Below are positions 54,681-64,000 of a DNA stretch of 64,000 nt, piece after piece. Made by a program: the position numbers and the translations under genes. The notes below the pieces were generated by a model. It was not told the origin of the DNA, made no database searches, and was given only the letters and a program-made list of their open reading frames with translations. The stretch comes from Isoetes taiwanensis (Eukaryota; Streptophyta; Lycopodiopsida; Isoetales; Isoetaceae). The stretch is taken from the NCBI GenBank assembly GCA_021234155.1, contig JAJEKV010000262.1, positions 60,001 to 124,000 of the forward strand, read 5' to 3'. Each line of letters begins with the position of its first letter. Position 1 is the first letter of the stretch.

Positions 54681-55178
54681 AACTAAGAGATAGCCGACGA
54701 ACCCATCTCTTGATAGATTACGGAACTGCTGATAGATTACGGAACTGCATGTTTGCTAGATACAACTACCTCATATACTATTTTTTGGAAGTGTCTAATA
54801 GCTAGATTACCTCTTGGGGCAAGAAGAAAAATAAAGTTCCATTCTACAAACTTGCATTCACATGGTATAATTTGGAAACCAACCATGTCATTTCAGGTGG
54901 AGTAACCATCATTCAATTAAATTGGGTTTATGTCAATTCCAAAAATCACGCCAACCTGTGGTTGTTTTCTAGGGGACTTTTATTCTTTTTTATCTTTTTT
55001 TTTTGGTACTTGGTAAATCATATAAACGCTGCTTTTCTCTTGTGTTTTTTTATATATGACTTGAAATATGTAGAACAGAAGAGCAAGTTGTTCAAATTAT
55101 GACACCATAATCTTGGAACATTGAGATGAAAATAATACATATTTGATTCAACAATTTTGTGTCAGCAAGTTAGATTCT
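54681..55178. other. no recognisable gene
   Basis: AT-rich. GATAGATTACGGAACTGC repeats twice in tandem near 54,712-54,748. The right part may be decayed copia sequence. Confidence 0.45.
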
Positions 55179-56325
55179 CTACTTGAAATGTTCAGAATAT
55201 GATTGCTCATCTTCACTATTTTCTTCTTCAATTTCTTGAGTCAAGTTGACTGCTGTTTCTTGCCTTCCAGCACCTCTCCCTTGCTTTCCTCTTCCTCTAT
55301 TAGGTTTTCCCTTTTTTCCTTTACTGCTAGAGCACCTGTTTGCATAGTGACCTTTGCCACCAAGTTGAAGCATTCCACATCTTTAAGCTTGGGGCATTCT
55401 ATCTTAAGATGACCATGGCCTTGCAGTGGTAGCATGGACCTAAACTCCCCTTTGATTTTGAACTGTTGCCTTTATATTTGGATCGACCTGCATACAACAC
55501 CTCAACATTCTCATCATAATCATCAATTAGTACAACACCTCAACATTCTCATCATAATCATCAATTAGTATTTTGTTCTGCTCAAACTCTGTCCTTATCA
55601 TCTCTTCTGCATTCTCTAGTTCTGGCTACATTTCTTATTAGTGTAGCTAGCTGCTTATTTTCTCCCACAGCTCTTGCTACATGTAACAACTTCTGGTGAT
55701 CTGTCATTACAACTTCTGCTCCTTCAAGATCTGCCACTATATTGTCAAATGTTGAAAAGAAATTAGTTAGATCATCCTCTTCTCTTTTCTTTGTACTTGT
55801 GGTCGCATGTCCTTCGTGACGCTGCCTTTGTGGTGCGACGTAAAAATATACTTCCTTCCTTCCTTCCTTCCTTCTAAGCCTGAGTTTTCTTAATTCTTTA
55901 TCCAAAATGTCAATTTGAGATGAGCTTTTTTCTTCAAAATGCTTCAAAAGATACCTCCAAATTTCTCCAGGAGTTTTACCTCTTATAAGAGAATTGATGC
56001 CCCCACTTTGCTGGTTAAGATGGCATAAGCTTCCTTTGATTTTGCCTTGTCAATTTTACTAGAAACACCACTGTCTCCACTTGTTTGTTGCAGTTGCATC
56101 CAGTTCTCCTGCTGTAGATGCTTCTCCAGAAGAGCTATTCTCCCTTCTTCCTGCAACCATGCTACTTGAACCATTAGTATTACCAGAATTTCCTTCATCT
56201 AGTAATTCCCACAAGTTTTCATTTTCTAGGACATTTTTCATTTGTTCTTTCCACATCTGAAAACCTGGGCCTCCCTCATAGATCTTGATTCCACTGAGAA
56301 GAGCAGCTCCAAATCTGCTAGACAT
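55179..56325 (-). pseudogene. Ty1/copia gag
   Basis: The gag ATG at 56,325 lies 14 bases after the primer site. The start MSSRFGAALLSGIKIYEGGP and FQMWKEQMKNVLENENLWEL is the usual copia gag opening. Middle parts read KAKSKEAYAILTSKVGASIL, WRYLLKHFEE and FFSTFDNIVADLEGAEVVMT. Near 55,435-55,330 zinc knuckles appear. The first, CYHC..GHGHLKIEC, is CX2CX4HX4C with one base lost inside. The second, CFNLGGKGHYANRC, has Leu for the second Cys. Frameshifts occur also near 56,060 and 55,850. A (TTCC)n run lies at 55,850-55,876. The gene fades near 55,150, before protease. Confidence 0.85.
55493..55568 (-). repeat. 38-bp tandem duplication in gag
   Basis: TACAACACCTCAACATTCTC and the next 18 bases occur twice exactly. 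Confidence 0.95.
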
Positions 56326-56338
56326 TTTAATCAACCTG

Positions 56339-56350
56339 GCTCTGATACCA
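56339..56350 (-). promoter_or_regulatory. primer-binding site (initiator Met tRNA)
   Basis: Minus-strand TGGTATCAGAGC is the standard plant copia primer-binding site complementary to the 3' end of initiator tRNA-Met. It is one base after CCTAACA, the expected LTR end. Confidence 0.9.
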
Positions 56351-56351
56351 A

Positions 56352-56905
56352 TGTTAGGATTATAAAATGTCTAGCCTTAAATCTTATTTGCACCCTTGAA
56401 ATTCAATTCGTCAATTTATCAAATAAATACCATAGGCTTGCATTCAACCATTGAAAGGAAATTCATACATTAATACTTCATATTACTCAAAATTCTTCGA
56501 CAACTCTGGCATTCATCATAAGGATGAATCCGTCATATCTAGTGCTCGATAATCAGATCTGTGCATTCTGCTTTCTTTTAAATTCAGGCACCAATCCTTC
56601 CGGAATCGGCACCGAGCAGGAGCTACCGTTTCGCTGCATTCTAAGTTTGAATTAGAGACCTTGGCAGTCTGCTATTTGACCGAGCTTTTATTTGTTTTTC
56701 AACCATTAAACCTAAGGTTTGTAATAAACGTAAGAATAATAGGCGACCATTGAACCTTAGGTTACAACCATATGTTGACCTATTTTCATGTAAGGCTTTA
56801 TCTCTATTTGCCCTGTTCTTCACTACTGTTTAGGCACCACCATATAGATTTTTAATAGTCTGTAAGTTCACCTTGAACTTTAGCTGTCTAGATAAACATC
56901 TGTGG
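56352..56905 (-). repeat. candidate copia LTR
   Basis: On the minus strand this region lies between the end of pol (56,911) and the primer site. It ends in CCTAACA. The far boundary is uncertain; TGTTTATC near 56,900 is one option. A single LTR here serves as 3' end of the pol fragment and 5' end of the gag fragment. Confidence 0.45.
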
Positions 56906-56910
56906 TAAGT

Positions 56911-58055
56911 CTATGACCTGCACCCTTTGATAGTTATCCTCAATTCTCCACTATAAATTATGCAACCCTTATAATTATAATATGAACTCAACAAACCCTT
57001 CATATTATAATCTCTGCAATTTATCAACCTTCTCAAAAAACTAAACTTTGAATCTATCAATGGTTTTGTAAGGATATCTGCCAACTGCTGATTTGTATGA
57101 ATATATTGAACATGTATGATGTTCTTCTTCACCAACTCCCTGATAAAATGTGCTTCTAATTCTATATGTTTGGTCCTCTCGTGCAATATAGGATTTTTGG
57201 TCATGCCAATGCAACTTTGGCTATCAGAAAACAAACTTAGTGGATCCCTTTGATGCATTCCCAACTCATTCAATATCCTTCGGCTCCAGACTATCTCTTT
57301 TGCTGCAAGAGTGGTTGCTGAGTATTCTGCTTCTGCAGATGAAAGGGCTATGTCATTTTGCTTTTTGCATTTCCATGAAATAGGACCTCCTCCCAACATT
57401 AAAATAAATCATGATGTAGACTTTCTCTCATCAGGGTCACCTCCCCAGTCTGAGTCACAATATGACTCTAAATTGAGATTGTGAGAATCATACACAATGC
57501 CATGATCAATAGTTCCTTTCAAATATCTAATGACCCTTTTTGCTACCTGCCAATGCATCATTCCAAAGTTATTACTGTATCTGCTTAATATATTGACAGC
57601 ATAAGATATGTCAGGTCTATTACAATTAGCCAGATAAAGTAAACAGCCAATTAATTCTCTGTATGGCAATTCTTGAACTTCGACTCTTTCTTTGTCATTC
57701 TGAGGGCATTGTTCCTTTGATAATTTATTCCCTGGCACCATTGGAGTTATGACTGCTTCACAATTCTTCATGTTAAACTTCTTAAGAATTCCCATGATGT
57801 TCTGACCCTGAGATAATGCCATAACTTTGTTCTTCCTGTCTCTATGTACTTCAATGCCTAAAATTTTTTTGAGTTCCCCTAGGTCAGTCATTTTAAACTT
57901 GTTTTTCAGAGTATCTTTGCATCTTTGCATTATGCTTAAATTACTGCTTACCATAACATTGTCATCAACATACAATGCTATGTAGCAGAATTCTGAACCT
58001 TCCTTGAATAGATAAACATTCCCATCATTCTTAAGTTTGGGGTGAAAGCATGTTG
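56911..58055 (-). pseudogene. Ty1/copia RT and RNase H
   Basis: One continuous minus-strand frame reads DGNVYLFKEGSEFCYIALYV then DDNVMVSSN (catalytic YVDD at about 57,970), KMTDLGELKKILGIEVHRDR, GCLLYLANCNRPDISYAVNI and LSRYSNNFGMMHWQVAKRVI. The RNase H has SWKCKKQNDIALSSAEAEYS, FSDSQSCIGMTKNPILHERT, KHIELEAHFIRELVKK and LADILTKPL. A single TGA at 57,409-57,411 interrupts it, where Gly of STSGFILM is normal. The upstream part is cut off near 58,060 by the next element. It is younger than the copia copy at 13.8-18.2 kb. Confidence 0.9.
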
Positions 58056-58313
58056 TAGTGGAACACCCTGGGTGTCCCCCCTGTCCCCCCTAAAAATGTG
58101 GTGGGAGATATCAAATTTGTGGTGCGATTTTAAATGTTTGTTTGGCGCCTAGTGCATGTACTGCCCGGATTCAATCATTTCTTGAACTGCAACAACCTCT
58201 TTCCTACGTCACCCGTCCCATTCCAATTTCCTACGCCACCCGTCCCATTCAATCTCCACCGAACCGATTTCTAAACCCACGACCCACCCGCACCTTTCCT
58301 GAAGCACACGGCT

Positions 58314-61300
58314 ATGGTGCTTAATCCGGTTGTGGATCAATCCGGTTCATACCTTCAATCATTTAATTTGGAAGCAAAGCTGCCTAAAATCTCAAACCGG
58401 AGCACCTGTAAGAGAAAGAGAACTCCAGAACAAGAACGGGATCATAAAAGACGCCAAAGGAAAAGACAAAGGGAAGCTAAAGAAGAATTAGCAAAAATTG
58501 CATCAGCAGAGGGAGGATCCACCAGAACGGCCTCTACTAGGCGTCGGATGGTATTAAAATTGTTATCTTCATTTCATAGCACCACTAAAGGCTTGTCTAA
58601 CAGCGATAAGAAAGATGTTTTACTAGATTTTCTGCAGGATGACACAATGGACAACGTACTTGGCGAAGAGCTGAAAGATTTGCAAGCCAAGAGCATTGTG
58701 GTCAGCAACCTCAGGGCTTCCATTCAACTTGTGAAGAAGTCTAACAGCAATGACAGTTTAGCAGCCAAGAGTAGTTGCCTTGCTATGGCCGTAAGAGGAA
58801 GCATTAATACCGAAAGTGCTAATCCTGTCAGTGCTCGGGGTTTTGGTAAACTGCTGGGTGTTCATCCTAGGAATCTTACCAAAGCAAAATTGAAGAGGGA
58901 AGAGATAGATTGCAAAGGGGGGAAATGGGTTTTGTACAAAAGAGTTAGAAGAGCAGATGCAATTCCCAATTCTGTCATAGAACTTGTGCAGCAATTTTGG
59001 ACCAAAGCAAGAGGGTCTCTCCAAATGCAAAGGATGTTAAGTTGAGGAAGATTGGAGCGAAATGTAAGAGAGGATCATGCCATTCACTATCTGGAAGAAT
59101 CACAGGTTATTTCATTTCTTCATCTTCACCACATTTTTTATTGTTAATGTGGTATGTGGTTAGTGATTGCTTGTGATATGTGGTTGCTGTGGTGAGGCAC
59201 GTGGTGTGAAATAAATGCTGTCAATATATGCTTTGTGGTGCCTAGTGTGGTGAATAACATGGTGTAAAATACATGCTGTAATATATGCTATGTGGTGCCT
59301 AGTGTTGTGAAAAATATGGTGTAAAATAAATGCTCTAAATATACGCTTTGTGGTGCCTACTGTGGTGAATAACATGGTGTAAAATAAATGCTGTAATATA
59401 TGCTATGTGGTCCCTATTGTGGTGAATAATATGGTGTGGTGCCTAGTATGGTGCCAATGTGGTGCCTAGTGTGTAGTGAATAAGGAGGTGTAAGATGAAT
59501 GTCTGTAATATATGCTATATGGTGCCTAGTGTGGTGGAAAATGTAGTGTGCAATAAATATGCTGATCACCTTGTTATCTTCCTTGCAGTTGCAATTGTTC
59601 AGGAAATTCAAGACGGAACATCCTAGTGTTATGATCAAACAGAGGATGTTTGAAAAGCTGAAACCATGGTTTGTTGTAAAATTAAAGGACTTCAATAGTT
59701 GTTGCTGTATATACCATGTTAGAATGCAGATGCTAATAGATGGCTTCAATAGTATGAGAACTAAGCACCCAAAAAGCTGCAGGCGCACTTGTCAGCTTTG
59801 CAGGTTAGACATATATGGTGAATGCAGGGCATCTGAATACAAAATAAGTAGCACAAGAAGTCTGTGGCAGGGAATTTTATGTGAGAAAACTAGCTTCCAA
59901 CCTTACTATAAGAGGGAATGCATTCTGGGTGAGTGTAAAGAGCGTGGGATTAAGAAGTTCCCTATCTGCCCACATGAACAATCTAGTGATAGTGGCATGG
60001 TGAAGTGGGAATACCTAGACTATGAAAAAGCGTATTTCAGAGATGGCAGCAAGAAGTCTAAGCTCGTTCACCAACACAATGAAAGCGCAAGTCTTCCATG
60101 GTGAACAAAATGTTGGAGAAGCTTCCAAAATTTCCTTTACACAACTTCGGATATAAGTGTGGCGGGCGGGCCGATTACAAAGAACTCCTTGATAACTTGC
60201 ACGGAGATGCTTACCTATCCGTGGTTGACTTCGCAGAGAATTATATTTTTAAGGAGCGAGAATGAAGTTCGGTCCATGCTATTTGGGTCAACAACCTATA
60301 TTTGTTCAAATAACCTATCGAGTTGATGATCCGCAGACAGAGACACCATTGAGAAGGAAACACACTACTATGTGTGTGGGATGATAGGGAACATGACACA
60401 CTTTTTGTTCAACATTGTTTTATGAAATATTTTGAGTACTTAAAGCGAGAAAAGGCAATGTCCCCAAAAACAGCACTATGTATTTTGGATGGTCTTTGCA
60501 TCACAATTCAAAGCGGTCGGATCATTTTATTTTGTTGAAAGGTACGGTTGTGATCTGAGAGGTCAACATGATGTGGAACTTCTTTGGATCAAACCATGGA
60601 AAAGGTGAACATGATGGGAAGGCGTGAGAATTGAAAAGATGGATACGAGGGTCTGACTTAAACATCGACATTAAACTAGATAATATCCATGATGTGGTGA
60701 AAATTGCAGAGAAACAATTTCAATGTGGTACATCCGAGTGGGTGAAAATGGAAGAAAAGTTAGGAGATACTTCGGGAAATAAAACACGAGGATATCAACG
60801 GGGAAAAAGGCTTGGGGTGCAGAGAGACAATTCTAGAAACCGGGCAAATTCATTCAGTCCATGGATTCAAGACGGAAATCCAACACGCCTACATACCGGA
60901 AAAGCTATCATGTTTTGCAAAAGAATTGTTTGGATGGAAAATGGGACATGTGTGAGAACAAATTGTATGTAGATGAATGGGACCTTGTAGTCGTTGAACC
61001 ATCCTCCAATGTTCATGCGGATGTGGAAGAGACCCATAAAGTCTACCAGGCCACTATACTCAACCTTGGCAAATGTACTTGTGAAGCACTTAGAGAAGGA
61101 GACGACTTTGTAGTTCTTTGCACCTAAAGGGAGCGAGGATTACGTATTTTGGATGTTGCTATGCACCAAGCCAAAATTTGAAGTTGAAAATGACTTCAAA
61201 GCGAGCGGAAAACCTGTTTATGAGAGGTGAAACCGTTGTGGAGGGCATTTACTATAGAAAGAAGCCTCGGTCAAAGGTGATGTATGAGTTGTTGACAAAC

Positions 61301-61588
61301 GAGCCAAAGGCACTTGTATTCTCTACTCAAATGTGTGCTATTCGAGTTCCCATGCAGCAGATCAAGAAAGGTGCTCGAACTGTTTACAGGCTAGACCAGG
61401 CAGATGAGGAAAATATTCTAGAAAACTTGCCCGAGGTTTTATCTGATGAAGATAGCATGATGATGAAGAATAGTGAACACATTCTTACGAGGTTAGGAAA
61501 TGATTCAGAAATTTTGAATATGTTGTTGTGTCTTGCCTTGTTTGGGAATAATATAAGAAACTCAATTCCATGCTCAATTGTATTTTGA
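58314..61588 (+). pseudogene. transposase-like gene of an unnamed DDE family, two exons or more
   Basis: Exon 1 (ATG 58,314 to 59,106) begins with a basic region (KRKRTPEQERDHKRRQRKRQ), continues SARGFGKLLGVHPRNLTKAK, and after shifts ends DHAIHYLEESQ. The intron 59,107-59,588 (GTTATT..CTTGCAG) joins QLFRKFKTEHPSVMIKQRMF, EKLKPWFVVKLKDFNSCCCI and YHVRMQMLIDGFNSMR. Cys-rich pairs follow (CQLC, CILGEC, CPHE). Next comes a DDE-like core: YLSVVDFAENYIFKERNEV (60,221), DG..ASQFKAVGSFYFVERY (about 60,490) and NHGKGEHDG (60,592). The tail has DDFVVLCT, GSEDYVFWMLLCTKPKF and IKKGARTVYRLDQADEENIL. I know this order from uncharacterised proteins in animals and early land plants. Many frameshifts; inactive. 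Confidence 0.6.
59170..59565 (+). repeat. 57-bp minisatellite inside the intron
   Basis: About six copies of CTATGTGGTGCCTAGTGTGG, then TGAATAACATGGTGTAAAAT and AAATGCTGTAATATATG, with 85-95 percent identity by eye. One copy has an internal GTGGTGCCTAGT expansion. All lie within the intron of the transposase-like gene. Confidence 0.9.
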
Positions 61589-61673
61589 TGTCCCTTGTTT
61601 CAATGTAATATGTTTGCTTCTGATGTAATATGTAATTGTATTTTGATGTCCCTGATGTAACATGCCCCAGGTT

Positions 61674-61751
61674 CACCACATGTTTCACCACATGTGTTTC
61701 ACCACATGTGGTGACACATGTATTTCACTACATGTTTCACCACGTCTTTCA
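61674..61751 (+). repeat. TTTCACCACATG repeats
   Basis: Six copies of TTCACCACATG-like words, including the 14-bp palindrome CACCACATGTGGTG, directly after the transposase-like gene. A similar cluster (TTCACCACGG/AGA) lies at 63,853-63,899. Confidence 0.85.
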
Positions 61752-61889
61752 CTTTTACGTCTCTTCTCCGACACGGATAGATCCTTACGAACGGCTTTTC
61801 TCTTTGAAATGCTTTCCTTTTCCTTAAATTCTCTCGGTCCCATCAATTCCTCTCATCATCCTTTGGCTGACAGCCGTACGCGAAAATCA

Positions 61890-62721
61890 TTATGGGATGG
61901 CGAAAATTAATGACCTCGGGCAATCCAAAAAGGCCCGAGATGCCATTCTTCTTGCTCCCACCCGAGTTTACGGTTTATTACGTTGATTCGAAGCGGACAA
62001 TTTCTGTGGCGAGGTCCTTGGGGGACGATTTCTGATTCTGATTGGGTGGGAAGCGGTTTATAGTTTACTTACGACTTACAGCTGCGCTACTTCAGCGAGA
62101 CATGGCCCGATTCACCTCTTGGATCTTTGCAAAGCGATGGAGTGCGGAATGGGACAATGTGACGAGAAGAAGAGCCCATAATACCTAGGCGTCTTTGTCC
62201 GATTTTCAGCCATGCGAGAATGGATGGACATGCTTTCGAACAGAAATTACTCTATTCACCCGATGAGAATATGACCCACGAGAAATGCTGAAAACTTTTA
62301 CGGAGGTTGAATTGTACACCCACGGCTCCCGGACCTCTCAACTTACTCTGCCTCCATCGAAATTTTACACACCCGGCATCTTTGGCCCGTTCCTCATATT
62401 ATTGACCGGGATACGCAAAGGTTGAGACCTTTTACGCTTAATGGCTACCAAGCCTTTTACGCTTAGACGGGGTTCCTCTTTTGTTATGATAGGTTGTTTA
62501 CAAAGGACCAATTCCTTCACGCCGGGGATATGTTCTATCATCACAAGGCCTTTGCGGGGATGGACATGGAGAAGCTACTATTACGTTTGGTAACACTCCA
62601 CCATTATGGTTTTTGCTTTCCCTCGGAATGGGAGCAAATAGGTTGGGAAAGCGACCCGGTGGCCACCGATACGGTGATCATAGAAGATGACGAGGAGGAG
62701 CTGGATCCGGATCTCTTTTGA
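61890..62721 (+). pseudogene. unknown second ORF of the element, decayed
   Basis: Frames in order read MGWRKLMTSGNPKRPEMPFF then LLPPEFTVYYVDSKRTISVA (61,893), scraps around 62,280-62,400 (EVELYTHGSRTSQLTLPPSK), and the longer DQFLHAGDMFYHHKAFAGMD then TLHHYGFCFPSEWEQIGWES with an acidic end DDEEELDPDLF (62,494-62,721). The HHYGFCFP segment and the final stop look like the genuine C-terminus of a protein. Unidentified. It lies in the same direction as the transposase-like gene. Confidence 0.35.
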
Positions 62722-63002
62722 TAGACCCACAGGGAATGAAAACAAGTGTATATAATCTGAAATGTAACCTTATGTAATCATTTTATATGTTTAATATAAA
62801 TCTTCACTCTTCAATCTTTCTTGTTTAATTGATGGGGGTGAAAGTGACACACAGAAAAATTACATTAAGGATGAACGGAATGGGACAGAGAAACACATGA
62901 TGAAACCCACCACTGGAAATCTGTCACATCAAATGCAAGGTCAATCATTCAAAAGCTGGCTGTGCAGGAAAGATTGGAGGGAAACCCTAAATCTAGTTTT
63001 GC

Positions 63003-63674
63003 ATGCAAACATTGGCTTATTCTGATCCAGCTATGACAGAAGAAAACAGAAGGAGAACACGGGCACAAACAATTTCGGCAGTTCAAATGCAGTCGCATCT
63101 GGTAAGACCTATACTGGAGCAAATAAACCAGGAACAGAGGCGGATATTAGAGGAGCGGAGGACCCATGAATTCCGAGGTATTCTAGGCTTAAAACATAAG
63201 TTAATTCCTGATGGGCTTAAAGAATTAGAAGCCAATGCAGTGATAGGCGGTTGCCTTTCTTATTACTAATGATGTTGTTTTACAGATGCGGTCGGGGAGA
63301 CTTTAAGAGCTGGGTGCGGCCGGCGGGGTTAGGGGTGGCATATGATTCTGAGGATGAGTTCGCAGCTCTCCCCATGATTGAGGAAGAGGAAATGTTCATC
63401 GAACTAAAGCAGGAAATGATCCATGCTTGACCATTAAAAAATGCTCAACGACCCGGATGCATGGAGACACAACAACACGAGACAATACTTTGTGAATCAG
63501 TATCATAAGTGGGAGGCGAAGCGAGAAGCTCATGTTTTAGTGTTCTTTGGATTTCACCAACTATTCATAGAAAAACTTGATGAAATCTTGGACATACTAG
63601 GAAGAAGAAGAGTTTCTGAGATCTCACAATGCGAGGATCCGATTGAGGCCCGATGGCTTGTATGTCATCATTAA
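63003..63674 (+). pseudogene. unknown ORF segments near the window end
   Basis: A charged helical frame, TEENRRRTRAQTISAVQMQS then RPILEQINQEQRRILEERRT (63,033-63,170), is followed by RGDFKSWVRPAGLGVAYDSE and FAALPMIEEEEMFIELKQEM (63,297-63,428) in another frame. Then NDPDAWRHNNTRQYFVNQYH runs to 63,674. The pieces may form one decayed protein. Family unknown. Confidence 0.3.
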
Positions 63675-64000
63675 CCTCTTTAAAACATCTATTATTATAT
63701 CTCTAATGCATTTTGATAATACTAGAAGCTCGGGGTTATAGTTTTCCACGAGTTTTACGCATACTTCATTTCATAAGAAGTATGAACTATTCTAGGGTAT
63801 GGTAGATTTCCATATGTATTTTTCTCCCTTTGAAATATAAAAACAACGTTTGCATCACCACAGCTTCACCACGGTTTTCACCACGGCTTTCACCACAGAT
63901 TTCACCATAATCAGCCGGGGGCATTGACCATTTTGACCCGTCGAGGAAAATGGAATGGCTCTCAGATTCTGATAGTATCTTGGTGATTTTGGTGATGACA

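Larger units (their letters stand above)
58063..64000 (+). mobile_element. DDE-type element interrupting copia, right end outside window
   Basis: The copia RT frame stops at about 58,060. A new sequence starts ACACCCTGGGTGTCCCCCCT. It carries an intron-containing transposase-like gene and further unknown ORFs. GTGGTG words lie at its left (58,098, 58,119) and CACCAC words at 61,674-61,751 and 63,853-63,899, an inverted arrangement as in subterminal repeats. No matching right terminus is seen, so the element may extend past 64,000. Confidence 0.5.

Overview
This window looks like repeat-rich, AT-rich nuclear DNA of a land plant. There are no bacterial-type gene arrays, no CRISPR array and no tRNA or rRNA genes that I can see. 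The plant assignment rests on an FtsZ1 (plastid division) gene fragment, a dirigent-domain protein, a leucine-rich-repeat receptor N-terminus, plant-type Ty1/copia elements with an initiator-Met primer site, L1-type LINEs and Helitron termini of the plant type. A tyrosine-recombinase pseudogene and two DDE-like families that I associate more with non-seed plants and animals hint at a fern, lycophyte or other non-angiosperm. That last step is inference.

Layout: 1-2571 is the 3' half of an L1-type LINE ending in poly(A). 3.8-5.6 kb holds a doubtful multi-exon gene remnant on the minus strand. 6.46-13.82 kb is a second, non-L1 LINE (ORF1 with coiled coil and nucleic-acid-binding domain; ORF2 with endonuclease and reverse transcriptase). 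A 1.9 kb terminal-inverted-repeat element interrupts it; the element carries a strange array of 16-bp palindromes. 13.84-18.19 kb is a broken copia element on the minus strand, itself split by an insertion with an intron-containing tyrosine-recombinase-like pseudogene. 18.25-18.36 kb is an (ATCT)n microsatellite.

18.4-24.7 kb is mostly non-coding, with isolated candidate exons, a Helitron 3' terminus (21,273) and shuffled FtsZ1 exons with a 91-bp tandem duplication. 24,757-30,050 is a candidate complete Helitron with captured gene pieces. 31-35 kb is a decayed multi-exon minus-strand gene of unknown identity. 36.5-37 kb is a DUF8039-like fragment cut by another Helitron terminus. 41-43.2 kb is a decayed transposase-like gene. 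44-45.1 kb holds two related small TATA-driven units. 45.6-47.8 kb is a 1.1-kb tandem duplication that starts at a MITE edge and breaks inside a SAP-like ORF.

49.9-50.5 kb is the best intact-looking gene, a single-exon dirigent protein with a stop codon inside its likely signal peptide. 52.1 kb is an RFC fragment. 53.6-54.7 kb is an LRR receptor pseudogene invaded by palindromic DNA. 55.2-58.05 kb is copia gag, PBS, LTR and pol, all on the minus strand. 58.06 kb to the window end is a second transposase-like element with an intronic minisatellite and inverted GTGGTG/CACCAC motifs.

Most reading frames here are transposon-derived and broken; the window contains no functional pathway. All family assignments come from reading motifs by eye. 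No database search was possible.
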